Source of the DNA: Oscillospiraceae bacterium
GTDB taxonomy: Bacteria; Bacillota; Clostridia; Oscillospirales; Acutalibacteraceae
Assembly (NCBI GenBank): GCA_015066205.1
Contig: SVOV01000001.1
Span: 1-64,000, forward strand
Length of the DNA stretch: 64,000 bases
Direction of reading: 5' to 3'
A program made the translations under genes and the position numbers. How positions within the stretch are numbered: the stretch's first letter is position 1; each line of letters starts with the position of its first letter. This document shows, in pieces, positions 34,612-43,357 of the stretch. Below the pieces are notes generated by a model that saw nothing but the letters and a program-made list of their open reading frames with translations, ran no database searches and was not told the origin of the DNA.

Positions 34612-34700
34612 TAAGGGGTGCTGATAATTGAGTCGGCTGAGAATGAGTTTTTACTCTAAACCCATGAACCTGATCCGGATAATGCCGGCGTAGGAAGTAT
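34612..34700 (+). promoter_or_regulatory. TPP riboswitch (THI element)
   Basis: The aptamer has GGGGTGCTGA, then GGCTGAGAATGAG (the pyrimidine-binding arm), ACCCATGAACCTGATCCGGAT and ATGCCGGCGTAGGAAGTA (the pyrophosphate arm). It is followed by an intrinsic terminator at 34729-34759, so binding of thiamine pyrophosphate would end transcription before the uptake operon. Confidence 0.95.
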
Positions 34701-34728
34701 ATTTTTTCGGATGCTCTGAAAGAAGAAT

Positions 34729-34759
34729 GCACTCAGCCGGGTTCGCTGAGTGCTTTTTT
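34729..34759 (+). terminator. Expression-platform terminator of the TPP riboswitch
   Basis: GCACTCAGC (34729-34737) pairs with GCTGAGTGC (34745-34753) and six T residues follow. It controls entry into the thiamine uptake genes. Confidence 0.9.
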
Positions 34760-34875
34760 GTTTTCTGCTCCGAACAATTAAGAATGAAAAAAAATATCGC
34801 GGCTGCAGGGCGGTTGTTTCTTTCATTTTCCTTGATTCGGGAAATTGTCAATTTCTGTAAAGGAGAAAGAAAAAA

Positions 34876-35172
34876 ATGAATGCAAGTATCGGAATTCAGA
34901 TAGTTCCCAAGGTAACGGGAGATGAGGAGGTCATCCGTATTGTTGATGAGGTTATTTCCTACATCCGCTCAACGGGGCTTTCCTATTTTGTAGGCCCTCT
35001 TGAAACGAGTGTTGAGGGTGACATTGACGAGCTGATAGATATTATAAGGAACTGTCAGCGCATTGCCGCCGAGGCGGGTGCCGATTCTCTTTCAACCTAT
35101 GTAAAAATCAACTACCGTCCGAACGGAGATGTACTTACCATTGAAAAAAAGGTTTCAAAGTATCACAAATAA
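34876..35172 (+). CDS. Thiamine-binding protein, MTH1187/YkoF-like family
   Basis: This 98-residue protein belongs to the MTH1187/YkoF-like family, known to bind thiamine or a pyrimidine part. Its fold is a ferredoxin-like barrel; IGIQIVPKVTGDEEVIRIVDEV and GLSYFVGPLETSVEGDIDELI are the usual blocks. It is the first gene after the TPP riboswitch and overlaps the permease gene. It likely holds substrate in the cytoplasm or tunes the ABC transporter. AAAGGAG lies ten bases before the ATG. Confidence 0.85.
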   Translation: MNASIGIQIVPKVTGDEEVIRIVDEVISYIRSTGLSYFVGPLETSVEGDIDELIDIIRNCQRIAAEAGADSLSTYVKINYRPNGDVLTIEKKVSKYHK

Positions 35173-35911
35173 AATATGGACATTTTCTGCCGTAGGACTG
35201 CTTCTTGTCCTGTGGCAGGCGGTGTGTTCCCTCGGGCTTGTTGACAGCTTTATGCTGCCGTCGCCCGTTCAGGTGATAAAAGCACTTATTGCGGAAGCTC
35301 CCGCATTGGCGGAGCACTGCACCGTCACTCTCAGTGAAGCGGGTGCGGGTCTTTTCTGCGGTGTTGCGACAGGCTTTATCATTGCGGTCATTATGGACCG
35401 CTTCGAGCCTCTCTACAAAGCATTTTATCCCATAATCGTTCTGACACAGACGGTTCCCACGGTGGCAATAGCGCCTCTTTTAGTGCTGTGGTTCGGTTAT
35501 GAAATGATGCCGAAAATTATTCTCATAACCCTCACAACCTTTTTTCCCATTGCCGTAGGGCTTCTTGACGGCTTCAGGTCCACCGATCCCGATTCCGTCA
35601 ATCTGCTTCGTGCCATGGGCGCGGGAAACGGACAGGTCTTTTTCCATATAAAGCTCCCCGCATCTCTTCCCCGTTTCTTTTCGGGACTTAAGATCTCTGC
35701 CTCTTATGCCGTTGTTGGCGCTGTTATCGCCGAATGGCTCGGCGGCTTCGGGGGACTGGGAGTTTATATGACGAGAGTAAGAAAGGCATATGCCTTTGAT
35801 AAAATGTTCGCTGTTATAATCCTCATTTCCGTAATAAGTCTGATTCTTATGAAGCTTGTGGACTTTCTCCATAAAAAATCAACCCCCTGGGAAAGGAGTC
35901 AGAAAGAATGA
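35141..35911 (+). CDS. thiX: ABC transporter permease for thiamine precursor (ThiX-like)
   Basis: This protein of about 256 residues is a SsuC/TauC-type permease with about six membrane segments and the EAA-like loop SVNLLRAMGAGNGQVFFHIKLP that docks the ATPase. Its place in a TPP-riboswitch operon points to the HMP/thiamine precursor transporter ThiXYZ. The start is uncertain: an ATG at 35129 sits directly on the GGAG site, whereas a TTG at 35141 has 12 bases between and gives MKKRFQS. Both overlap the upstream gene. The stop overlaps the next start (ATGA). Confidence 0.85.
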   Translation: MKKRFQSITNKIWTFSAVGLLLVLWQAVCSLGLVDSFMLPSPVQVIKALIAEAPALAEHCTVTLSEAGAGLFCGVATGFIIAVIMDRFEPLYKAFYPIIVLTQTVPTVAIAPLLVLWFGYEMMPKIILITLTTFFPIAVGLLDGFRSTDPDSVNLLRAMGAGNGQVFFHIKLPASLPRFFSGLKISASYAVVGAVIAEWLGGFGGLGVYMTRVRKAYAFDKMFAVIILISVISLILMKLVDFLHKKSTPWERSQKE

Positions 35912-36894
35912 AAAAAATTATAAGTGTTGCTCTTGTTTTAATTATGATGTGCGGTGTGTTTGCCTCCTGTACGAAGACAGAAGCTGATACGGAAAAAATA
36001 ACCTTTGTCCTTGACTGGACACCCAATACGAACCATACGGGAATATATGTAGCCGAAAAGCTCGGATACTTTGCCGAAGAGGGACTTTCCGTTGAAATCG
36101 CACAGCCCCCCGAGGACAGCTCCGTTGTTCTTACGGCATCCGGTAAGGCTGATTTCAGCATATCCTTTCAGGATTCCCTTGCCGCTGCATTCACAGGTGA
36201 TGAGCCTTTGCCCGTAACAGCGGTTGCCGCCGTTGTTCAGCACAATACCTCGGGAATCATTTCCCGTAAGGGCGAGGGAATGGACCGTCCCGCAGGTCTT
36301 GAGGGACATTCCTATGCTACATGGAACGGCTCTATTGAGCTTGCAACCCTTGAGGCTGTTGTAAACAAGGACGGCGGTGATTTCAGCAAGGTCGAGCTTA
36401 TCCCCAGTACCGTAACGGACGAGGTTTCCGCTCTTAAGACAAAGTCCGTTGATTCCATATGGGTATTCTACGGCTGGGCAGGTGTAAAGGCAGAGCTTGA
36501 AGATCTCCCCACTGATTATTTTGAATTCAGGGATATTGATCCTGTATTCGATTACTATACCCCCGTTCTTATTGCGGGAAATGATTTTCTCGAAAAACGC
36601 CCCGAGGCGGCAAAGAAATTTGTAAAAGCCGTAAGTAAGGGCTACGAATATGCAGTAAACCATCCCGAAGAGGCCGCTGAAATTCTTCTTGAAGCCGCTC
36701 CCGAGCTTGACAGAGAGCTCGTTTTGGCAAGTCAGAAATATCTTTCTGCGGAATATACGGCTGACGCTGAAAAATGGGGCTATATCGACCCCGCAAGATG
36801 GAATGCATTCTACAGCTGGGTGAATAAAGAGGGGCTGACAGAGGGCACCGTGCCTCTTGATTTCGGATTTACAAACGATTATCTTCCCGAATAA
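35908..36894 (+). CDS. thiY: Thiamine-precursor ABC substrate-binding lipoprotein (ThiY-like)
   Basis: This 328-residue lipoprotein has a signal ending in FASC, with the lipid-attached Cys at 21. The mature protein starts with ITFVLDWTPNTNHTGIYVAEKLGYF, the signature of the NMT1/THI5/ThiY family that binds hydroxymethylpyrimidine derivatives. It is anchored outside the membrane and hands substrate to the permease. It overlaps the permease gene by four bases. The TPP riboswitch upstream supports the substrate call. Confidence 0.9.
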   Translation: MKKIISVALVLIMMCGVFASCTKTEADTEKITFVLDWTPNTNHTGIYVAEKLGYFAEEGLSVEIAQPPEDSSVVLTASGKADFSISFQDSLAAAFTGDEPLPVTAVAAVVQHNTSGIISRKGEGMDRPAGLEGHSYATWNGSIELATLEAVVNKDGGDFSKVELIPSTVTDEVSALKTKSVDSIWVFYGWAGVKAELEDLPTDYFEFRDIDPVFDYYTPVLIAGNDFLEKRPEAAKKFVKAVSKGYEYAVNHPEEAAEILLEAAPELDRELVLASQKYLSAEYTADAEKWGYIDPARWNAFYSWVNKEGLTEGTVPLDFGFTNDYLPE

Positions 36895-36907
36895 TACAGG
36901 TGAAAAA

Positions 36908-37645
36908 ATGACAGTTTTAGAAGTAAACGGAGTTTCAAAATCCTTTTCGGAGGAAGTAATAATCAAGGATGCCTCTCTTAAGCTTTGTCAGGGAGAGATC
37001 GTGGCACTGCTGGGAGTCAGCGGAAGCGGAAAGACGACGCTTTTCAATATTATTGCGGGACTGAGCACACCCGACAGCGGTGAGGTGCTTCTCGGCGGTG
37101 AAAATATTGTGGGCATTCCCGGTAAAGTCAGCTATATGCTTCAGAAAGACCTGCTTCTTCCGCATAAAAGCATTCTCGACAATGTGGCACTGCCTCTTAT
37201 CATAAGAGGAGAGAAAAAGGAAGCCGCAAGGGACAAGGCAAGGGCATTTTTCCCCGAATTCGGACTTGAGGGAACAGAGAAAAAATATCCCTTTCAGATA
37301 TCGGGCGGTATGAAGCAGAGAGCCGCACTGCTTCGCACATATCTTTTCTCCGAAAGAGTTGCTCTTCTTGATGAGCCCTTTTCTGCTCTTGATATGCTGA
37401 CAAAGGCATCGGTGCACGAATGGTATCTTGATATAATGGAAAAAATAAAGCTTTCCACACTTTTTATTACCCACGACATCGATGAAGCCGTACTTTTGTC
37501 CGACAGAATATATATACTCACGGGAAAGCCCGCTTCGGTTACCAAGGAAATTGTCATAAACACCCCGAAGCCGAGAAGCGGGGATTTCCGCCTTACGGAG
37601 GAATTTATCCGGTATAAAAAAGAAATAATAAGCCATCTTGCCTGA
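36908..37645 (+). CDS. thiZ: ABC transporter ATPase for thiamine precursor (ThiZ-like)
   Basis: This 245-residue ATPase has the Walker A motif GVSGSGKTT, the signature ISGGMKQRAAL and Walker B RVALLDEPFSALD, in the SsuB/TauB-type subfamily. The ATG at 36908 follows AGGTGA; longer frames start inside the binding-protein gene and are rejected. It is the last gene of the riboswitch operon and ends at the hairpin at 37662-37698. It powers the ThiX/ThiY uptake system. Confidence 0.9.
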   Translation: MTVLEVNGVSKSFSEEVIIKDASLKLCQGEIVALLGVSGSGKTTLFNIIAGLSTPDSGEVLLGGENIVGIPGKVSYMLQKDLLLPHKSILDNVALPLIIRGEKKEAARDKARAFFPEFGLEGTEKKYPFQISGGMKQRAALLRTYLFSERVALLDEPFSALDMLTKASVHEWYLDIMEKIKLSTLFITHDIDEAVLLSDRIYILTGKPASVTKEIVINTPKPRSGDFRLTEEFIRYKKEIISHLA

Positions 37646-37661
37646 AAAAACGGGCAGGAAA

Positions 37662-37698
37662 GAGGGGCTGTAAAACACGGTGTGTTTTACAGCCCCTC
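37662..37698 (+). terminator. Terminator of the thiamine uptake operon
   Basis: A perfect 17-bp stem (37662-37678 with 37682-37698, loop GGT). The T-run is weak on both sides, so its function as a terminator rests on the long stem. Confidence 0.7.
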
Positions 37699-37723
37699 AG
37701 ATTATTCAGTCTGCTTCAATATA

Positions 37724-37825
37724 TCAGAATATTGAAATTACACTTATAAGAGCCTTTGCAAGTGTATTGTAAACAGCCATTACCTCGTTGATCTTTGCTG
37801 TGTCGCCGTTTTCGTTATCCCACAT
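37724..37825 (-). CDS. Possible 33-residue amphipathic peptide
   Basis: An open frame overlaps the end of the XRE gene by 11 bases and encodes MWDNENGDTAKINEVMAVYN followed by a hydrophobic helix. No ribosome site precedes it, but translational coupling at the overlapping stop is possible. It could also be 3' sequence of an older, longer form of the XRE protein. Low confidence. Confidence 0.25.
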   Translation of the reverse strand: MWDNENGDTAKINEVMAVYNTLAKALISVISIF

Positions 37826-39266
37826 ATGAGATTTCGTAGTCCACTATCATAATTTCTTCTCTGGCGGGTGAAAAAATGATGTTGATAAAACGGTATTTTC
37901 CGTTGTTTTCGGGAAGCGTGTTGAATTCCTTTGAATTTGTGTTATAGATGAGGTAATACGAATTTGAATTGATGTCGCAGTAGGCTGATGTTATTCCCAC
38001 AAGCTCCGTGGGGATGCTTCTGAGCCATCTGCTGTCATTTTTACACTTCGTTCTGAATGAGAGCGCATCCTTTTCTTTCAGTGAGAGGGTCGTGGTGGAA
38101 AAAATATAGCCTCTCGAGGTGGTCTGTGTGCCCGTTGTCCAGTCGTGGGACTGAATCCTTTCATACTCGGGAAGCTCAATGCCCGTAAGCTCCTGTGCCT
38201 GATTATAAAGCATAGGGTCTTCCGTAAAAATACCGCCGAAAACAAAGGTAAAGCTTCCGTAAAAAAGCAGAAGAATTGACACTATTATTCCCGCCACAAA
38301 ATTCTTTGTGAATTTATAGCCCTTTTTTCGGGCAACGATGCCGAAAATTACAGAAGCCAGGGGAACGGGGATAAATAAGAAGAATATCCATATGTTATTG
38401 ATAAATTCTTCCGGTGCATCCGTTGAAAAAAGTGCTGTTGACATCATTGCGGCAGGAACAGCAAAAATTGATGCAACAAAGAGGACAACGGAAATAAGAT
38501 TATATATCCCGAAGGGCTTTTTCTTCTGGGTAAGCAGGGGCGAGGTGTTTATATAATATAAGAAAGGAGAGCTTTCGGGAATTTCATTTTCCTTTAAGAT
38601 AAGCATATTGCTGTCGGTAAAAAGCTTTATGAAGCCTCCCGTTTTTTCAAACTGCCTGATGCTGTCAAGGAATATCTTCTGTGTTCCCGTAATTTCACCG
38701 TCTTTTTTTGATGTGACGGAAAAATATGTGGGATAAAAATCATATTCCTGTACGCTGTTTTCCAGCTGAAGAGAGATCCCCTTCCATTTTTTCCTGTGTT
38801 TTATCAGCTCTCCCGCCTTAAAGGCAAGATAAACGGCAAGTATCGGAAGACATATCAGAGCAAGGGAAAATGATTCCCTCGTGTGGGTGACTCCGTTTTC
38901 CGATATATAAAATTCCCCGAATGAGGGGAAGATCAGAAAAACGGATATGATAACAGTCTTTATCAGCCTGGGGGTTATTTCGTTTCTTGCAAGTGCTTTT
39001 ATGTCCTGTGCCGAAAAGCTGAAAGAAAAGCTTTCCACGGGAGCATCGGGAAGAGGCTCACTCGAAGGCTCCTCACAGCCGAGAAGCTCGTCTGCGGAAA
39101 CGCCGAATATATCCTTAAGAAGTAAAAGATTATCTAAAGTAGGATAGGTCTGGTTATTTTCCCAGAGGCTTACTGTCTGTCTGCTGATATTAAGCATATT
39201 GCCGAGGCCCTCCTGTGATAAGCCCTTTTGCTTTCTCAGCTCCTGAATTTTTTCGCCGATTGTCAT
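37815..39266 (-). CDS. XRE-family regulator with membrane domain and YcxB-like domain
   Basis: This 483-residue protein has an XRE helix-turn-helix at residues 1-65 (EKIQELRKQKGLSQEGLGNM, RQTVSLWENNQTYPTLDNL). It continues with about four membrane segments and a soluble YcxB-like domain between pairs of segments, then a strand-rich C-terminal part. Such membrane-tethered XRE proteins occur in Clostridia as sensors that bind DNA directly. GGAGG lies nine bases before the ATG. The gene stands alone. The regulated target is unknown; the neighbouring alcohol dehydrogenase gene is on the same strand, upstream. Confidence 0.75.
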   Translation of the reverse strand: MTIGEKIQELRKQKGLSQEGLGNMLNISRQTVSLWENNQTYPTLDNLLLLKDIFGVSADELLGCEEPSSEPLPDAPVESFSFSFSAQDIKALARNEITPRLIKTVIISVFLIFPSFGEFYISENGVTHTRESFSLALICLPILAVYLAFKAGELIKHRKKWKGISLQLENSVQEYDFYPTYFSVTSKKDGEITGTQKIFLDSIRQFEKTGGFIKLFTDSNMLILKENEIPESSPFLYYINTSPLLTQKKKPFGIYNLISVVLFVASIFAVPAAMMSTALFSTDAPEEFINNIWIFFLFIPVPLASVIFGIVARKKGYKFTKNFVAGIIVSILLLFYGSFTFVFGGIFTEDPMLYNQAQELTGIELPEYERIQSHDWTTGTQTTSRGYIFSTTTLSLKEKDALSFRTKCKNDSRWLRSIPTELVGITSAYCDINSNSYYLIYNTNSKEFNTLPENNGKYRFINIIFSPAREEIMIVDYEISYVG

Positions 39267-39401
39267 AAAAAAACCTCCTTTTCTGTTTTGTAAGCGGCTT
39301 TCTGCATCTTTATTATACTTGAGAGAGAGGGAAAAATAAAGAATAAATTGCTTGGAAAAATGTCAAGTACTGCTTGCGAAAGCAAAAAAATGCAAAAAAA
39401 G

Positions 39402-39430
39402 GGCTGTCAGCGGTTATTTTGCTGACAGCC
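39402..39430 (-). terminator. Terminator of the iron alcohol dehydrogenase gene
   Basis: GGCTGTCAGC (39402-39411) pairs with GCTGACAGCC (39421-39430). On the minus strand it is followed by CTTTTTTTGC. Confidence 0.82.
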
Positions 39431-39449
39431 GAGTGGTTTTGGAAATTTA

Positions 39450-40667
39450 TCAGAAATCTACTTCTGTATCATAGAAGCAGCACTTGAGAAGAGCTGACAT
39501 CTGATCGGGGTCAATGGCTCTGGGGTTTGAGCCTGTGCAGGCATCGCCTACAGCGTTTTTTGCAATTTCGGGAAGTCTTTCGAGGAAAACATTTTCGGGA
39601 ACAAAGCCGTTTTCGGTGTAGTAGCTGTCTGCACCGTAGTTTTTAATACACTGGGGAATGTTGAGAGCATCGTTGAGATCTCTTACGAACTTAATAAGAG
39701 AAGCTGTCTTTTCAGCGGCTGTTGTGCCCTCAAGTCCGATGTGGTCTGCAATTTCAGCATATCTCTTTTCGGCTGTCTCTTCCTTTGCGTTAAAGGCTAT
39801 TACCTTGGGAAGATACATAGCATTTGCGGCACCGTGGATGATGTGCGCGCCGAAATCGTCAAATGCGGCACCTGTCTTATGAGCCATTGAATGAACGATA
39901 CCCAGAAGTGCATTTGAGAATGCTTCGCCTGCAAGGCACTGTGCATTGTGCATTACAGCACGGGAATTCATATCGCCGTTGTAGGATTTTACGAGATGCT
40001 CCTTGATGAGCTTGATAGCGTGAAGAGCGAGAGGATCTGTGAAATCGCTGTTTGCTGTGGAAACATATGCTTCAACAGCGTGAGTAAGAGCGTCCATACC
40101 TGTGTGGGCAACAAGCTTTTTGGGCATTGTTTCAGCAAGCTCGGGATCAACTATAGCAACATCGGGAGTGATCTGGAAGTCTGCGAGGGGATATTTGATG
40201 CCCTTTTCATAGTCTGTGATAACAGAGAAAGCAGTAACCTCCGTTGCAGTACCAGAGGTGGATGAAACTGCACAGAAATGAGCCTTCTGACGAAGATCGG
40301 GGATACCGAAAACCTTGCACATTTCGGGGAAAGTGATCTCGGGATATTCATACTTTATCCACATAGCCTTTGCGGCGTCAATGGGTGAGCCGCCGCCGAT
40401 GGCAACAATCCAGTCAGGCTGAAATTCTGCCATAACCTCGGCACCCTTCATAACTGTTGTAACTGAGGGGTCGGGCTCGATGCCTTCAAAGAGCTTTACC
40501 TCCATGCCTGCTTCTTCAAGGTATGCTACTGCCCTGTCGAGGAAGCCGAATTTCTTCATTGAGCCGCCGCCGACACATACGATAGCCTTTTTACCCTTAA
40601 GGGTCTTGAGCACTTCAAGAGCGCCTTTGCCGTGATAGATATCTCTCGGTAATGTGAATCTTTGCAT
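39450..40667 (-). CDS. Iron-containing alcohol dehydrogenase
   Basis: This 405-residue group III alcohol dehydrogenase has the NAD-binding GGGSPIDAAK near 95, GMDALTHAVEAY near 198, GIVHSMAH near 265 and HIIHGAANAM near 275, which supply the Asp and His ligands of the iron. The family reduces aldehydes to alcohols with NAD(P)H, for example butanal or ethanal in fermentation. AAGGAGATTTG precedes the ATG. It is a single gene with its own terminator. Its exact substrate (ethanol, butanol or 1,3-propanediol) cannot be fixed by sequence. Confidence 0.9.
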   Translation of the reverse strand: MQRFTLPRDIYHGKGALEVLKTLKGKKAIVCVGGGSMKKFGFLDRAVAYLEEAGMEVKLFEGIEPDPSVTTVMKGAEVMAEFQPDWIVAIGGGSPIDAAKAMWIKYEYPEITFPEMCKVFGIPDLRQKAHFCAVSSTSGTATEVTAFSVITDYEKGIKYPLADFQITPDVAIVDPELAETMPKKLVAHTGMDALTHAVEAYVSTANSDFTDPLALHAIKLIKEHLVKSYNGDMNSRAVMHNAQCLAGEAFSNALLGIVHSMAHKTGAAFDDFGAHIIHGAANAMYLPKVIAFNAKEETAEKRYAEIADHIGLEGTTAAEKTASLIKFVRDLNDALNIPQCIKNYGADSYYTENGFVPENVFLERLPEIAKNAVGDACTGSNPRAIDPDQMSALLKCCFYDTEVDF

Positions 40668-40862
40668 AACAAATCTCCTTTTCTATACTTACGGAAAACC
40701 GTATAATTATGAATTGAATGTTAATTTTTTAACAATCATATATATAATACATCAGCCTGTATTTTTTAGCAAGAGGAAAAGCGCATAATTTACAGTTTAT
40801 TCACCGAATTTAAATAAATCGGGCTTTAAGTCCGACACTTTTGCATTTTCAGCTTAAAACAG

Positions 40863-40891
40863 TTGACAGAAGGTGTATCTGTAATTAGAAT
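40863..40891 (+). promoter_or_regulatory. Promoter upstream of the GNAT gene
   Basis: TTGACA at 40863-40868 and TAGAAT at 40886-40891 with a 17-base spacer. A 19-codon frame at 40924-40983 has a strong GGGAGG site and might be a leader peptide. Otherwise 40668-40862 shows only AT-rich sequence without a gene. Confidence 0.55.
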
Positions 40892-41062
40892 ATACTTAAA
40901 ATTATTCAAGGGAGGCGGACAGAATGTCAGTGATGGTCGTGAAAAGCATCAGGGTGCCGTTTTGTCTGTTTTGCAGGGAATAATTTTTTCTCTTGATAAA
41001 CCGTACGGCATCTTCATTTTTTATGAGGATGCCTATATTTTTTTTGAAAGGTGTGAATTCAT

Positions 41063-41608
41063 ATGATTACGGAAGAAAAGAGAATAATTCTTAAAAACGG
41101 AAAAGAGGCAGTTTTTAAGACGGCGGAGATTTCAGATGCCGAAAAGATGCTTTCTTACATAAGACAGGCTTCGGGGGAAACTGATTTTCTCGTGCGCTAT
41201 CCCGAGGAATGGACATCCTCCGTCAGTGATGAGGAAAGATGGATAAAAAATTTCAGAGAATCCGAAAATGTAGTGAATATCACCTGCTTTATTGACGGTG
41301 AAATTGCGGGAAACTGTGAGATAAGATTTAGAACGGGAATCAAGAATTCCCACCTTGCGGGAATAGGAATTGCAATACTGCGTGATTACTGGAATCTCGG
41401 AATCGGCTCTTTAATGTTTACTTATATGATAGAGGCCGCAAAAAACAGAGGCACCGAAATTATGGAGCTTTCCTGCTTTTCGGGAAATAAAAGAGCACAG
41501 CACCTCTATGAAAAATTCGGTTTCAGGACAGCTGCCGTAAAGCCGAATGTATATAAATTGAAGGACGGAAGCTATCAGGATGAGGTCTATATGCAGAAGA
41601 TCTTATAA
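41063..41608 (+). CDS. GNAT-family N-acetyltransferase
   Basis: This 181-residue protein has the GNAT fold. The acetyl-CoA-binding loop is LRDYWNLGIGSLMFTYMIEAA near residue 110, followed by the strand MELSCFSGNKRAQHLYEKFGF. The substrate is unknown; related proteins acetylate ribosomal protein N-termini, polyamines or antibiotics. AAAGGTG lies nine bases before the ATG. It is followed after 70 bases by the flavin/Rieske oxidoreductase on the same strand. Confidence 0.88.
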   Translation: MITEEKRIILKNGKEAVFKTAEISDAEKMLSYIRQASGETDFLVRYPEEWTSSVSDEERWIKNFRESENVVNITCFIDGEIAGNCEIRFRTGIKNSHLAGIGIAILRDYWNLGIGSLMFTYMIEAAKNRGTEIMELSCFSGNKRAQHLYEKFGFRTAAVKPNVYKLKDGSYQDEVYMQKIL

Positions 41609-41678
41609 AAGCGGCTTTATTATCCTCCCTGAATAAGAAAAAGAAAATGTGATGATAATAGGGACGGGAGGTAATATT

Positions 41679-43013
41679 ATGAGATCTTACTGGGAGGATA
41701 CCGTAAAATATGAAGAAAAGCCCGCCCTCGAGGGGGATATCAGCACCGATGTCCTTATTGTCGGCGGAGGAACGGCGGGGCTTCTTTGCGGGTATATGCT
41801 GAAAAACAGCGGTGCGGACTGCGTTATTGCCGAGGCGGGAAGGATCGGCTTCGGGATAACAAAGGGAGCTACTGCAAAAATAACCTTTCAGCACGGCTGT
41901 ATTTATGACAGTATGATAAAAAAGAGGGGCAGGGAAAATGCCCTCAAATATCTTGAAATACAAAAAGCAGCCTGCAGGGAATATGAAAAGCTCTCTGAAA
42001 AAATTGACTGCTCCTATGAAAAAAGGGATGCCTTTGTTTATTCGCTTAATGACAGGGAAAAAATTGAAAAAGAGGCTCTGGCTTATGAAAGGCTTCACGA
42101 AAGGGCTCAGTTTACCGTAAATACAGAGCTTCCTTTTCCTGTTGCGGGAGCTGTCAGGACAGAGCATCAGGCTCAGTTCAACCCCCTGCAGTTTTGTCGG
42201 GGACTGTCAAAGGAGCTTAAAATTTATGAAAATACCAAGGTGCGGGAAATTATGCCGGGGATGGCGAAAACGGACAGGGGAAATATCCGCTTCAGAAAAA
42301 TTATTATCGCGACCCATTTTCCTATAATCAATAAGCACGGCGGGTATTTTATAAAAATGTATCAGAGCAGATCATATCTTACGGCGCTCAACGGTGCCCC
42401 CTTGATAAGCGGAATGTATGTCGATGAAAATGACACGGGCTTCACCTTCAGAAGTGCGGGAGAATATCTTTTCGTCGGAGGGGGCGGACACAGAACGGGA
42501 AAGACCGATGATTCTCCCGAAAAACTCCGTCAGTTCAGCCGTAAATATTACCCCGAAGCAAGGGAGGAATATTTCTGGGCGGCACAGGACTGCATTACAC
42601 TTGACGGTATTCCGTATGTCGGTGCATATTCCGAAAGCACCCCCGATATGCTCGTGATAACAGGCTTTAACAAATGGGGCTTTTCCTCCGCAATGGCGGG
42701 GGCGATGATATTAAAGGATATTGTTTTTGAAAGAGAAAACGAATATGCGGATATTTTTTCACCCTCGAGAAGTATGCTTTCGGTAAAGCTTTTTACGAAT
42801 ATATTTGAATCTGCCGCAGGGCTTCTCTGCCCCACGGTACCGCGCTGTCCGCATCTGGGCTGTGCTCTGAAATACAATCCTCTTGAGCACTCCTGGGACT
42901 GCCCCTGCCACGGCTCAAGATTTGAAGAAAACGGAGAGCTTATAGACAACCCGGCAATAAAAAATGCAGAGTGCAGAACGCAGAGTGCAAAACGATTTAA
43001 ATCAAGCCGATAA
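41679..43013 (+). CDS. FAD-dependent oxidoreductase with a C-terminal Rieske domain
   Basis: This 444-residue protein has a DAO-type flavin domain (VLIVGGGTAGLLCGYML near residue 22) and a Rieske 2Fe-2S domain at about 385-435, with CPHLGC and CPCHGSRF as the C-x-H and C-x2-H ligands. Such proteins pass electrons from an amine or small substrate to a chain; substrate unknown. GGGAGG lies before the ATG at 41679. The last 17 residues (from the AECRTQ stretch) come from repeat-like DNA (GCAGAGTGCAGAACGCAGAG), so the original C-terminus may have been extended by the insertion that also made the downstream array. Confidence 0.85.
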   Translation: MRSYWEDTVKYEEKPALEGDISTDVLIVGGGTAGLLCGYMLKNSGADCVIAEAGRIGFGITKGATAKITFQHGCIYDSMIKKRGRENALKYLEIQKAACREYEKLSEKIDCSYEKRDAFVYSLNDREKIEKEALAYERLHERAQFTVNTELPFPVAGAVRTEHQAQFNPLQFCRGLSKELKIYENTKVREIMPGMAKTDRGNIRFRKIIIATHFPIINKHGGYFIKMYQSRSYLTALNGAPLISGMYVDENDTGFTFRSAGEYLFVGGGGHRTGKTDDSPEKLRQFSRKYYPEAREEYFWAAQDCITLDGIPYVGAYSESTPDMLVITGFNKWGFSSAMAGAMILKDIVFERENEYADIFSPSRSMLSVKLFTNIFESAAGLLCPTVPRCPHLGCALKYNPLEHSWDCPCHGSRFEENGELIDNPAIKNAECRTQSAKRFKSSR

Positions 43014-43031
43014 TATCTGATTTCAGCAAGG

Positions 43032-43155
43032 GCTAAATTGACCTGCGGTCAGCTAAATTGACCTGCGGTCAGCTAAATTGACCTGCGGTCAGCTAAATTC
43101 ACAACTGCGTTGTGAGCTAAATTGCTTCGCAGCTAAATTTTTGCCTATGGCAAAA
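43032..43155 (+). repeat. Hairpin array with AGCTAAAT linker
   Basis: The linker GCTAAATT separates a series of palindromes: TGACC-TGC-GGTCA three times in tandem (20-bp period), then CACAAC-TGC-GTTGTG, TGC-TTC-GCA and TTTTGCC-TAT-GGCAAAA. The stems differ but the linker is constant. It lies just downstream of the flavin/Rieske gene. Confidence 0.85.
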
Positions 43156-43167
43156 GCTCCTCACAGC

Positions 43168-43290
43168 ATAGAGCGTAAGCGGAATAAGGCGAAGCCTTCC
43201 TTCACATTTTCCGCAGGAAAATATATCACCTGTTCCGACAGAACAGATATCACTCGTTTCGCAGAAACGAATATCACTGCCCGCAGGGCA
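43168..43290 (-). repeat. GTGATAT hairpin array, copy A
   Basis: On the minus strand, palindromes TGCCC-TGC-GGGCA, TCGTTTC-TGC-GAAACGA, CTGTTC/GAACAG and ATTTTCC-TGC-GGAAAAT are separated by GTGATAT. The array closes with the module GGAAGGC-TTC-GCCTT followed by ATTCCGCTTACGCTCTAT. Copies B (56047) and C (62817) have the same linker and end module with other stems. Confidence 0.88.
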
Positions 43291-43357
43291 ATAGCCCGCT
43301 CCCGATTATATGTAACTTCCAGCAAGGGCTGAAGGCACGAGCGTTTTAAAAGTAAAA

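Noticed and set aside
40863-41066. 67-codon frame before the GNAT gene
   Set aside because: Its start is inside the -35 box and it lacks a ribosome site.
43168-43290. CRISPR-like array (regular short repeat with variable inserts)
   Set aside because: The constant part is only 7 bases and each variable part is a palindrome of 12-17 bases; no cas genes are near.
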